Below are positions 1 through 5,235 of a stretch of 5,235 bases of DNA, piece by piece. Both the position numbers and the translations under genes were made by a program. This stretch comes from Actinomycetota bacterium (GTDB lineage: Bacteria; Actinomycetota; Actinomycetes; Actinomycetales; Cellulomonadaceae). The stretch covers positions 1-5,235 of the forward strand of contig JAHIJU010000096.1 in the NCBI GenBank assembly GCA_018898235.1. The letters are read 5' to 3'. The notes under the pieces were generated by a model, which searched no databases, was not told the DNA's origin, and saw only the letters and a list, made by a program, of their open reading frames with translations. Numbering within the stretch: position 1 is the stretch's first letter; the number at the start of each line of letters is the position of its first letter.

Positions 1-2
1 CC

Positions 3-659
3 CCCCGCAACCTGTTCGGCTTCAAGGACGGCACCGACAACCTCAAGGCCGAGAGCCCCGATCTGCTGGACCAGCACGTGTGGGTGCCCGCGAGCGCCGC
101 CGCGGCCGACGCCGCCACGGGCGTCGACTCCGCCTGGCTGACCGGCGGCAGCTACCTGGTGGCACGCCGCATCCGGATGACCGTCGAGACCTGGGACCGG
201 TCCTCGCTGCGTGAGCAGGAGAAGGTCATCGGCCGGGACAAACGTGAGGGGGCACCGCTGTCCGGCGGCACGGAGTTCACGGCCCCCGACTTCTCGGCCC
301 CCGCGAACGACGGCACCACGCTGGTCAACCCGCACTCGCACATGGCCCTGGGGCACCCGGACCAGAACGGCGGCCGGCACATGCTGCGCCGGGGCTACAA
401 CTTCACCGACGGCAACGACCCGCTCGGCCGGCTCGACGCGGGGCTGTTCTTCATCGCCTTCGTCACCGATCCGCGCACCCACTACGTGCCGATGCAGACC
501 GCGATGGCCCGCGACGACCTGCTCTCGGAGTACCTGATGCACACGGGTTCAGGACTGTGGGCGGTGCCGCCGGGCATCACGGACCTGCCGACCGGGCCCG
601 ACGGGACCCCCAGGCTCACCGCCGACGGGCCGTACATCGGGCAGACGCTGCTCACCTGA
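3..659 (+). CDS. efeB: EfeB-type dye-decolorizing haem peroxidase, C-terminal part (5' end outside window)
   Basis: The frame is open from base 3 to a TGA at 657-659, giving the last 218 residues; the N-terminal half and any Tat signal lie upstream of the window. The visible part begins inside the DyP hallmark NLFGFKDGT; its Asp (residue 9 of the fragment) is the distal catalytic acid of the GxxDG motif. The segment GSYLVARRIRM...WDRSSLREQEKVIGR..GAPLSG is typical of the EfeB branch. His113, in SHMALGHP, aligns with the proximal haem ligand, and the Arg129-Arg130 pair in LRRGYNF covers the conserved distal arginine. The tail (EYLMHTGSGLWAVPPG) is also family-typical. Known family role: H2O2-dependent haem peroxidase, usually Tat-exported and linked to EfeUO iron uptake; efeU and efeO cannot be seen here. 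An internal GTG at 78 is not a real start because the conserved motif lies before it. DyP family is secure; the EfeB subtype is likely. Confidence 0.93.
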   Translation, partial: PRNLFGFKDGTDNLKAESPDLLDQHVWVPASAAAADAATGVDSAWLTGGSYLVARRIRMTVETWDRSSLREQEKVIGRDKREGAPLSGGTEFTAPDFSAPANDGTTLVNPHSHMALGHPDQNGGRHMLRRGYNFTDGNDPLGRLDAGLFFIAFVTDPRTHYVPMQTAMARDDLLSEYLMHTGSGLWAVPPGITDLPTGPDGTPRLTADGPYIGQTLLT

Positions 660-677
660 CCGACGGCCGCGGGGGCC

Positions 678-2096
678 TCAGTCGTCCTCGCGCCGGTGCA
701 GCATCCGGGCGACCTCGGCCACCGTGCCGGACATCGACGGATAGACCGTCGAGGCCTCCGACAGGTGGTCGACCGTGAGCCCGTGGGTCACCGCGAGGGT
801 CAACGGGTAGATCGCCTCCGACGCGCGCGGCCCGACCACCACGGCACCGAGCACGACCCCGCTGGTGGTGTGCGTGAAGATCTTGACGAACCCGTCGCGC
901 ACCCCGAGCATCTTGGCGCGCGGGTTGCGGGTCAACGGCAGCATGCTCTTGGAGTACGACCGGCCGCGGGCCTTCAGCTCGGACTCGCTCTGGCCGACCG
1001 TCGCGATCTCGGGGTTGGTGAAGATGTTGGCGGCCACCCCCTTGATCGACAACGGGTGCACGGCGTCGCCCAGCGCATGCGACATGGCGATGCGGCCCTG
1101 CTGGGCGGCCACCGACGCGAGCGGGAACACGCCGGTGCAGTCCCCGGCCGCGTAGATCCCCGCCACCGAGGTGCGGGACACCTTGTCGACCTTGACATGG
1201 CCGGACCTGCTGAGCTTCACGCCCGCCTCGGCAAGCCCCAGATCGGCCGTTGTCGGCTCCGACCCCACCGCCATGAGCACGTGGGACCCCACCACGGTCC
1301 GCCCGTCGGCCAGCTCGACGACCACCCCGTCAGCCGTCCGCCGGGCACCGACCGCGCGGCAGCGGGACATGACGGTCATCCCGCGCGAGGTGAAGACCTC
1401 CTCGATGAGGGCCGCGGCATCGCCGTCCTGACCGGGCAGCACCTGGTCCCGGCTCGACACCAGCACGACATCGGAACCGAGCGCCGAGTACGCACCCGCG
1501 AACTCGGCACCGGTGACCCCCGAGCCGACGACGATCAACCGCTCCGGCAGCTGCGCCAACCCGTAGAGCTGGGTCCAGGTCACGATCCGCTCACCGTCGG
1601 GCACGGCGGTCGCCAGCACGCGTGGCGTCGCCCCGGTGGCGACGAGCACGACATCGGCGTCCAGCACCCGCTCCGGCCCGCCGCCCGACGGCCGCACCAC
1701 CACCTGGTGCGGCCCGGCCAGCAGCCCCGAACCCGCCACGATCTGCACGCCCTCGCGCCGCAGCCGGCTGCCGATGTCCGCCGACTGGGCCGCGGCGAGC
1801 GCCTGGACCCGGGTGTTGACCGCTCCCAGATCGACCTGGTGACGAACCCCGGCGGTGCCGCCGACCAGCCGGATGCCCAGATCGGGGGCCCGGTCGACGA
1901 TGGTCATCCACTCCGCCGTCGCGATCAGCGACTTGCTCGGCACGACGTCCGACAGCACCGCCGAGCCGCCGAGCCCGGTGCGCTCCACGAGGGTGACCTG
2001 GGCCCCGAGCCGGCGGCCGACCAGCGCCGCCTCGTACCCGCCCGGCCCGCCCCCGACGATGACCACCCGTGGACCCTCGACCTCGTCGCTCGTCAC
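678..2096 (-). CDS. lpdA: LpdA-like FAD-dependent pyridine nucleotide oxidoreductase (probable NAD(P)H quinone reductase)
   Basis: A 472-residue flavoprotein with the pyridine nucleotide-disulfide oxidoreductase fold. In order it has the FAD-binding GGGPGG (15-20), VATGATPR (152-159), the NAD(P)-binding GSGVTGAEFA (191-200), the second FAD motif AAGDC (316-320), and a dimerization domain from about 350 with NIFTNPEIATVG (357-368). The redox disulfide of true lipoamide dehydrogenases is absent: the two Cys positions in GGSAVLSDVVPSK are Ala46 and Val51. The C-terminal HPTxxE is YPSMSG, so the catalytic His and Glu become Tyr452 and Gly457. This pattern and the overall sequence match Mycobacterium tuberculosis LpdA (Rv3303c), described as an NAD(P)H quinone reductase and not a lipoamide dehydrogenase; quinone reduction here is inferred. 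The frame stays open far upstream, antisense to the next gene. The GTG at 2096 is chosen because GGAGG lies 8 nt before it and it leaves about 10 residues ahead of the first FAD strand. An ATG at 2135 is the less likely alternative. Confidence 0.93.
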   Translation of the reverse strand: MTSDEVEGPRVVIVGGGPGGYEAALVGRRLGAQVTLVERTGLGGSAVLSDVVPSKSLIATAEWMTIVDRAPDLGIRLVGGTAGVRHQVDLGAVNTRVQALAAAQSADIGSRLRREGVQIVAGSGLLAGPHQVVVRPSGGGPERVLDADVVLVATGATPRVLATAVPDGERIVTWTQLYGLAQLPERLIVVGSGVTGAEFAGAYSALGSDVVLVSSRDQVLPGQDGDAAALIEEVFTSRGMTVMSRCRAVGARRTADGVVVELADGRTVVGSHVLMAVGSEPTTADLGLAEAGVKLSRSGHVKVDKVSRTSVAGIYAAGDCTGVFPLASVAAQQGRIAMSHALGDAVHPLSIKGVAANIFTNPEIATVGQSESELKARGRSYSKSMLPLTRNPRAKMLGVRDGFVKIFTHTTSGVVLGAVVVGPRASEAIYPLTLAVTHGLTVDHLSEASTVYPSMSGTVAEVARMLHRREDD

Positions 2097-2097
2097 A

Positions 2098-2125
2098 CCG
2101 ACATCCTCCCAGCCCCGACTAGCCT
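2098..2125 (+). promoter_or_regulatory. Probable promoter of the purine nucleoside phosphorylase gene (leaderless start)
   Basis: A TAGCCT box at 2120-2125 fits the actinobacterial -10 pattern TANNNT. CCGACA at 2098-2103 matches four of six bases of TTGACA, with a 16-bp spacer. The ATG begins 8 nt after the -10 box, about where transcription should start, and no Shine-Dalgarno sequence precedes it. A leaderless mRNA is therefore likely. The call rests on pattern and spacing only; the -35 match is modest. Confidence 0.5.
2105..2109 (-). promoter_or_regulatory. Shine-Dalgarno site for the lpdA-like gene
   Basis: GGAGG on the minus strand, 8 nt before the GTG at 2096-2094. It decides the start of a frame that otherwise stays open to 2627 on the minus strand. 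The alternative ATG at 2135 has only a GAGG three bases ahead, which is too close. The site also lies in the spacer of the proposed promoter of the divergent gene. Confidence 0.75.
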
Positions 2126-2133
2126 GAGGCCCC

Positions 2134-2964
2134 ATGGACCTCGACGACCTCGCCACAGACCCCTTCGACGTCGCCGCGCAGGCGGCCCGCGTGATCGCCG
2201 AGGCCACCGGGGTCGCCCGCCACGACGTGGCGCTCGTCCTCGGCTCGGGCTGGGGCGGTGCCGCGGACCTCATCGGCGAGACGGTCGCCGAGATCCCCAG
2301 CCACGAGGTGCCGGGGTTCACCCGACCCGCCGTCGTCGGCCACGTCGGATCCATCCGCTCGATCCGGCTCACCGGCGCGCCCGGGGCCGAACCGCGCCAC
2401 GCCCTGGTCCTCGGATCGCGCACCCACCTGTACGAGGGTCTGGGGGTGCGCCGCGTGGTGCACGGGGTGCGCACCGCCGCGGCCGCCGGCGCCCGCACGG
2501 TGGTGCTCACCAACGGCTGCGGCGGGCTCGACCCCGCCTGGGCACCCGGGACACCCGTGCTGATCAGCGACCACATCAACTTCACGGCGACCTCACCGCT
2601 CGAAGGCGCGACGTTCGTCGACCTCACCGACCTGTACTCCGCACGGCTGCGGGCACTGGCGCACGAGGTCGACCCGGGGCTGCCCGAGGGCGTGTACGTC
2701 CAGTTCCGCGGCCCGCACTACGAGACGCCGGCCGAGGTCGCCATGGCCGGCCGGATGGGCGGGCACCTGGTCGGCATGTCGACCACGCTCGAGGCGATCG
2801 CCGCCCGGCACGCAGGTCTGGAGGTGCTCGGGATCTCCCTGGTCACCAACGCCGCCGCCGGGGTGAGCGACCAGCCGCTGTCGCACGCCGAGGTGCTCGA
2901 GGCCGGTGCCGCCGCCGGGCCGCGGATCAGCGCGCTGCTGGCCTCGATCATCGGACGCCTGTAA
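2134..2964 (+). CDS. punA: Purine nucleoside phosphorylase (trimeric PNP family)
   Basis: A 276-residue enzyme that phosphorolyses purine (deoxy)ribonucleosides to free base and (deoxy)ribose-1-phosphate in the cytosol. Visible residues in order: the phosphate-binding GSG loop with Ser38; His70 in VVGH; Arg96, His98 and Tyr100 in RTHLYEG; TNGCGG (126-131) at the phosphate/sugar site; Glu197 in GPHYETPAE, a purine-contacting residue; Met215-Ser216 in VGMST; Asn239 in VTNAAAG, the base-recognition Asn typical of 6-oxopurine enzymes; and His251 in LSHAEVL near the ribose. Length is close to the roughly 270 residues of the M. tuberculosis enzyme (Rv3307, also called deoD). The ATG at 2134 is the first possible start, since an in-frame TGA lies at 2125-2127. 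The next gene on the same strand begins 49 nt after the TAA. All expected catalytic positions are present, so activity is very likely. A 5'-methylthioadenosine phosphorylase is the main relative, but the Asn and Glu pattern favours PNP. Confidence 0.95.
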   Translation: MDLDDLATDPFDVAAQAARVIAEATGVARHDVALVLGSGWGGAADLIGETVAEIPSHEVPGFTRPAVVGHVGSIRSIRLTGAPGAEPRHALVLGSRTHLYEGLGVRRVVHGVRTAAAAGARTVVLTNGCGGLDPAWAPGTPVLISDHINFTATSPLEGATFVDLTDLYSARLRALAHEVDPGLPEGVYVQFRGPHYETPAEVAMAGRMGGHLVGMSTTLEAIAARHAGLEVLGISLVTNAAAGVSDQPLSHAEVLEAGAAAGPRISALLASIIGRL

Positions 2965-3001
2965 CCGGTCTGCTCATCTGGGAGGCTGCACGGCGCCCCG
3001 C

Positions 3002-3007
3002 TAGGTT
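3002..3007 (+). promoter_or_regulatory. -10-like box just before the pmmB start (possible leaderless promoter)
   Basis: TAGGTT fits TANNNT and ends 6 nt before the GTG start, so transcription could begin at or very near the start codon. The only -35 candidate, CTGGGA at 2978-2983, matches three of six bases and is weak. The TAG of the box is also an in-frame stop for the downstream gene. The nearest purine-rich run, GGGAGG at 2980-2985, is 28 nt from the GTG and too far to serve as a ribosome site. Read-through from the upstream phosphorylase gene is possible as well. Confidence 0.4.
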
Positions 3008-3013
3008 GGTCCG

Positions 3014-4768
3014 GTGCATGCCGACGACGCCCTCGCCCTGCAGGTCCGCTCGTGGATCAGCGACGACCCCGACCCCGCCACGGCCCGTGAGCTGACCGAT
3101 CTGCTCACCGCGGCCGTGGACGGTGACGCCTCGGCCGAGGCCGACCTCGCCGACAGGTTCACCGAGCTGCTCCAGTTCGGCACGGCGGGGCTGCGCGGTG
3201 CACTCGGCGGCGGCCCGCACCGGATGAACCGCGCCGTCGTGATCCGGGCCGCGGCCGGGCTCGCGGCCTACCTGTCGGGTGAGCTCGACGGGGTGAGCCC
3301 GGCCCCGCGCGTGGTCATCGGCTACGACGCACGGCACAACTCCCACGCCTTCGCGCTCGACTCCGCGGCCGTGCTCACCGCCGTCGGGATCGAGGCGCTG
3401 CTGCTGCCCTCCCCGCTGCCGACCCCGGTCCTGGCGTTCGCGGTGCGCCACCTGCACGCCGACGCCGGGATCATGGTGACCGCCTCGCACAACCCGGCGG
3501 CCGACAACGGGTACAAGGTGTACCTGGGCGGCCGGGTCGTCGACGACTGGGGCCAGGGCGCCCAGATCGTCCCGCCGTACGACGCGGCCATCGCCCACGA
3601 GATCGCCCGGGTCACCTCCGTCGCGTCGGTCCCCCGGGCCGATGCGGGCTGGACGGTGCTCGGCCCCCAGGTGCTCGAGGCCTACGAGGCCGCAGCCGCG
3701 CCACCCGTCCCACCGTCCGCCGCGGACGGGGTGCGGATCGTGCTCACCGCGATGCACGGGGTGGGCGCCCAGGTCGCGGTCCGGGTCCTGCGGGCCGCCG
3801 GGTTCACCGATCTGCACCTGGTCGCCGAGCAGGCCGAGCCGGATCCGGACTTCCCCACCGTCGCATTCCCCAACCCCGAGGAGCCGGGCGCCCTCGACCT
3901 GGCGTTCGCGCTGGCCGAGCGCGTGCGGGCGGACCTCGTGATCGCGCTCGACCCGGACGCCGACCGCTGCGCCCTGGCGGTGCACGATGCACGCAGCGGC
4001 GGGTGGCGACGGCTGCACGGCGACGAGACCGGGGCGCTGCTCGGCGCGGCCGCCGCGTCGGCAGTCCGGCCGCCGAGCGCCACCGACGGTCCACCGCCCG
4101 CGCTGGCCTGCTCGATCGTGTCCTCGCGCCTGCTGTCCCGGATCGCCGCGGACGCCGGGCTCGGGTTCGCCACCACCCTCACCGGGTTCAAGTGGATCGC
4201 CCGCACACCCGGTCTCGTCTTCGGCTACGAGGAGGCGCTCGGCTACTGCACCGACCCGGCCCACGTGCGGGACAAGGACGGCATCAGCGCAGGCGTCCGG
4301 GCCGCCGGGCTCGCCGCCGCCGCCAAGGCCGCCGGGCGCACCCTCATCGACGGTCTGGACGACCTCGCCCGGGCCCACGGTCTGCACCTCACCGACCAGG
4401 TCGCCGCACGGTTCGCCGACGTGAGCCTCATCCCCGCCCTGGTCGACGGGTTGCGGACGGCCCCGCCGACCAGTCTCGGCGGCTCGCCGGTCACCGCCGT
4501 CGTCGACCTGGCCGCCGGCACCGACGACGACCGTGGCGGTCTGCCGCCCACCGAGGGCATCCGGCTGCTGGCCGCCGACGAGACCCGCGTCGTCGTCCGC
4601 CCGTCCGGGACCGAGCCGAAGATCAAGTGCTACCTGGAGGTCGTCATCCCGCTCGATCCGGCCGCGAGCGACGCCGAGGTGACGGCCGTCCGCCACCTCG
4701 CCCGCGCCCGACTGGACGCCGTGGCCGCCGACATCCGCGCTGCGCTGGGCCTGGACGCCCCGGTCTGA
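3014..4768 (+). CDS. pmmB: Phosphohexomutase/phosphopentomutase of the PGM2/PmmB group
   Basis: A 584-residue alpha-D-phosphohexomutase-superfamily enzyme with all four domain signatures: FGTAGLRG (55-62); the phosphoserine loop TASHNP (156-161, Ser158 catalytic); the Mg-binding DPDADR (313-318); and the C-terminal phosphate-binding RPSGTEPKIKCY (529-540). The sugar-specificity loop is GYEEALGY (404-411), followed by DKDGI (420-424). This loop marks the PGM2-like group, which includes human PGM2 (phosphopentomutase) and mycobacterial PmmB (Rv3308), rather than GlmM or ManB. The reaction moves phosphate between C1 and C6 of hexoses or C1 and C5 of pentoses; the real substrate cannot be read from sequence. 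The GTG at 3014 is forced: an in-frame TAG lies at 3002-3004, and the ATG at 3018 is out of frame. Two Pro/Ala-rich stretches (about 226-237 and 345-363) look like flexible inserts and may explain a length somewhat above the mycobacterial homologue. It follows punA by 49 nt. Confidence 0.93.
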   Translation: MHADDALALQVRSWISDDPDPATARELTDLLTAAVDGDASAEADLADRFTELLQFGTAGLRGALGGGPHRMNRAVVIRAAAGLAAYLSGELDGVSPAPRVVIGYDARHNSHAFALDSAAVLTAVGIEALLLPSPLPTPVLAFAVRHLHADAGIMVTASHNPAADNGYKVYLGGRVVDDWGQGAQIVPPYDAAIAHEIARVTSVASVPRADAGWTVLGPQVLEAYEAAAAPPVPPSAADGVRIVLTAMHGVGAQVAVRVLRAAGFTDLHLVAEQAEPDPDFPTVAFPNPEEPGALDLAFALAERVRADLVIALDPDADRCALAVHDARSGGWRRLHGDETGALLGAAAASAVRPPSATDGPPPALACSIVSSRLLSRIAADAGLGFATTLTGFKWIARTPGLVFGYEEALGYCTDPAHVRDKDGISAGVRAAGLAAAAKAAGRTLIDGLDDLARAHGLHLTDQVAARFADVSLIPALVDGLRTAPPTSLGGSPVTAVVDLAAGTDDDRGGLPPTEGIRLLAADETRVVVRPSGTEPKIKCYLEVVIPLDPAASDAEVTAVRHLARARLDAVAADIRAALGLDAPV

Positions 4769-4770
4769 CG

Positions 4771-4800
4771 GGTTCGCGTGCGCGGAGCGGTCCGCGAACC
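4771..4800. terminator. Inverted repeat between convergent genes, probable bidirectional terminator
   Basis: GGTTCGCG at 4771-4778 is a perfect inverted match to CGCGAACC at 4793-4800, with a 14-nt loop. The hairpin starts 2 nt after the TGA of the mutase gene and ends 1 nt before the stop of the opposing peptidase gene, so it fills the 33-bp gap. There is no T-tract on either side. Such hairpins without a T-run are common candidate terminators in high-GC actinobacteria, and the symmetric placement suggests it serves both genes. Function is inferred. Confidence 0.65.
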
Positions 4801-4801
4801 G

Positions 4802-5235
4802 CTACGCGTACGAGGCGTGCACCCGGCGCTCGACGCCGTCGAGCACCACGGTGCCGCCGTGGGGCACGATCCACTGCGGACGAGTGTGGCCGAACGGCGC
4901 CCCGACGCAGACCACCGCATCGGGGTTGTAGTGCATCACCGTCGCGATGACGACATCACGCTGGGCCGCCCGACGTACAGCCCGCTGCGCCGCATCGGGG
5001 CGATCGTCGCGGTCGCTCACCGGGGGCCGGGCGACCAGCACCCCGGCGACCTCGGCGAGCAGCCCCCGCTCGCCCATCGAGCGCAGCACCCAACCGACCT
5101 GCTCGGCCGACGGCATGAGCTCCGAGGTCTCCACGAGCAGCACAGCGCCGCGCAGCACCTCGCTCGGCAACGGGAAGCGGTCGGCCGCGAGCACCCAGTC
5201 GAGCACCTCGAGGCAGCCGCCCCAGGTCGGCCCTA
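4802..5235 (-). CDS. S66-family LD-carboxypeptidase / MccF-like serine peptidase, C-terminal part
   Basis: The minus-strand frame is open from the window edge to a TAG at 4804-4802, giving the last 143 complete residues; the N-terminal domain with the nucleophilic Ser is outside the window. The fragment opens with GPTWGGCLEVLDW, the typical S66 mid-protein motif. It is followed by LLVETSE (33-38 of the fragment), whose Glu35 aligns with the catalytic Glu, and by APFGHTRPQWIVPHG (112-126), whose His116 aligns with the catalytic His. Because the conserved motif precedes it, the internal GTG at 5206 is not the real start. Family roles: cleaving L,D-peptide bonds in recycled murein tetrapeptides (LdcA), or hydrolysing microcin C-type aminoacyl-nucleotides (MccF). 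The ETSE form and the tail resemble the MccF-like branch more than LdcA, but the fragment cannot settle the substrate. It converges on the mutase gene and is not part of that operon. Confidence 0.88.
   Translation of the reverse strand, partial: GPTWGGCLEVLDWVLAADRFPLPSEVLRGAVLLVETSELMPSAEQVGWVLRSMGERGLLAEVAGVLVARPPVSDRDDRPDAAQRAVRRAAQRDVVIATVMHYNPDAVVCVGAPFGHTRPQWIVPHGGTVVLDGVERRVHASYA

Noticed and set aside
126..131. TNGCGG of PNP, counted in protein residues (bases 2509-2526), where many family members have TNAAGG
   Set aside because: To my knowledge this variant is common in actinobacterial PNPs; the Asn and glycines are kept, so it is not an active-site defect.
665..677. GGCC/GGCC inverted repeat between the peroxidase and lpdA
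   Set aside because: Only a 4-bp stem with a 5-nt loop; expected by chance at this base composition.
2097..2627. N-terminal extension of the lpdA-like protein by 177 residues
   Set aside because: It is antisense to punA, lacks conservation with the flavoprotein family, and the FAD motif with a good Shine-Dalgarno sequence places the start at 2096.
696..3095. Plus-strand open frame of 799 codons running opposite the lpdA-like gene and across punA
   Set aside because: Composition is Arg/Gly/Pro/His-rich with no recognisable motif. It is antisense or frame-shifted to genes with full domain signatures, a known artefact of GC-rich codon bias.
2948..4696. Minus-strand open frame of 582 codons opposite pmmB
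   Set aside because: Low-complexity Gly/Arg/Asp/Val-rich translation without family motifs; it is the complement of a gene with four intact mutase signatures.
4003..4950. Plus-strand open frame of 315 codons overlapping the pmmB end and the peptidase
   Set aside because: Arg-rich shadow frame crossing the intergenic hairpin and antisense to a recognised peptidase; no motif.

Overview
This window comes from a very GC-rich bacterial chromosome, almost certainly an actinomycete. The third codon position is nearly always G or C, and GTG starts are used. The gene set and order resemble the mycobacterial lpdA - deoD - pmmB neighbourhood. A Pseudonocardia-like or related actinobacterium would fit, but that is inference; the sequence does not name the genus.

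Layout from left to right: (1) bases 3-659 (+), the C-terminal part of an EfeB-type dye-decolorizing (DyP) haem peroxidase whose start lies outside the window. (2) 678-2096 (-), a complete LpdA-like flavoprotein, convergent with the peroxidase across 18 bp. It has the lipoamide-dehydrogenase fold but has lost all four disulfide and acid-base catalytic residues. (3) 2134-2964 (+), a complete purine nucleoside phosphorylase, divergent from the flavoprotein across 37 bp. (4) 3014-4768 (+), a complete phosphohexomutase/phosphopentomutase of the PGM2/PmmB group. (5) A perfect 8-bp inverted repeat filling the next convergent gap. (6) 4802-5235 (-), the C-terminal part of an S66-family LD-carboxypeptidase/MccF-like serine peptidase. 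No intergenic stretch exceeds 50 bases, and there are no RNA genes, mobile elements or CRISPR arrays.

How the genes may work together: the phosphorylase splits purine (deoxy)ribonucleosides to base plus (deoxy)ribose-1-phosphate. The neighbouring mutase belongs to the subfamily that includes phosphopentomutases, so the pair could form a short salvage route passing the sugar phosphate to ribose-5-phosphate. Each of the two genes has a -10-like box 6-8 nt before its start codon, no Shine-Dalgarno sequence, and an in-frame stop that fixes the start. This is the signature of leaderless transcripts. The flavoprotein gene instead has a good Shine-Dalgarno sequence and a GTG start.

No clearly new multi-gene system is visible; this is ordinary core metabolism. 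The points worth a second look are the stripped active site of the LpdA-like protein, the possible phosphopentomutase role of PmmB, the paired leaderless starts, and the tightly packed divergent and convergent junctions.
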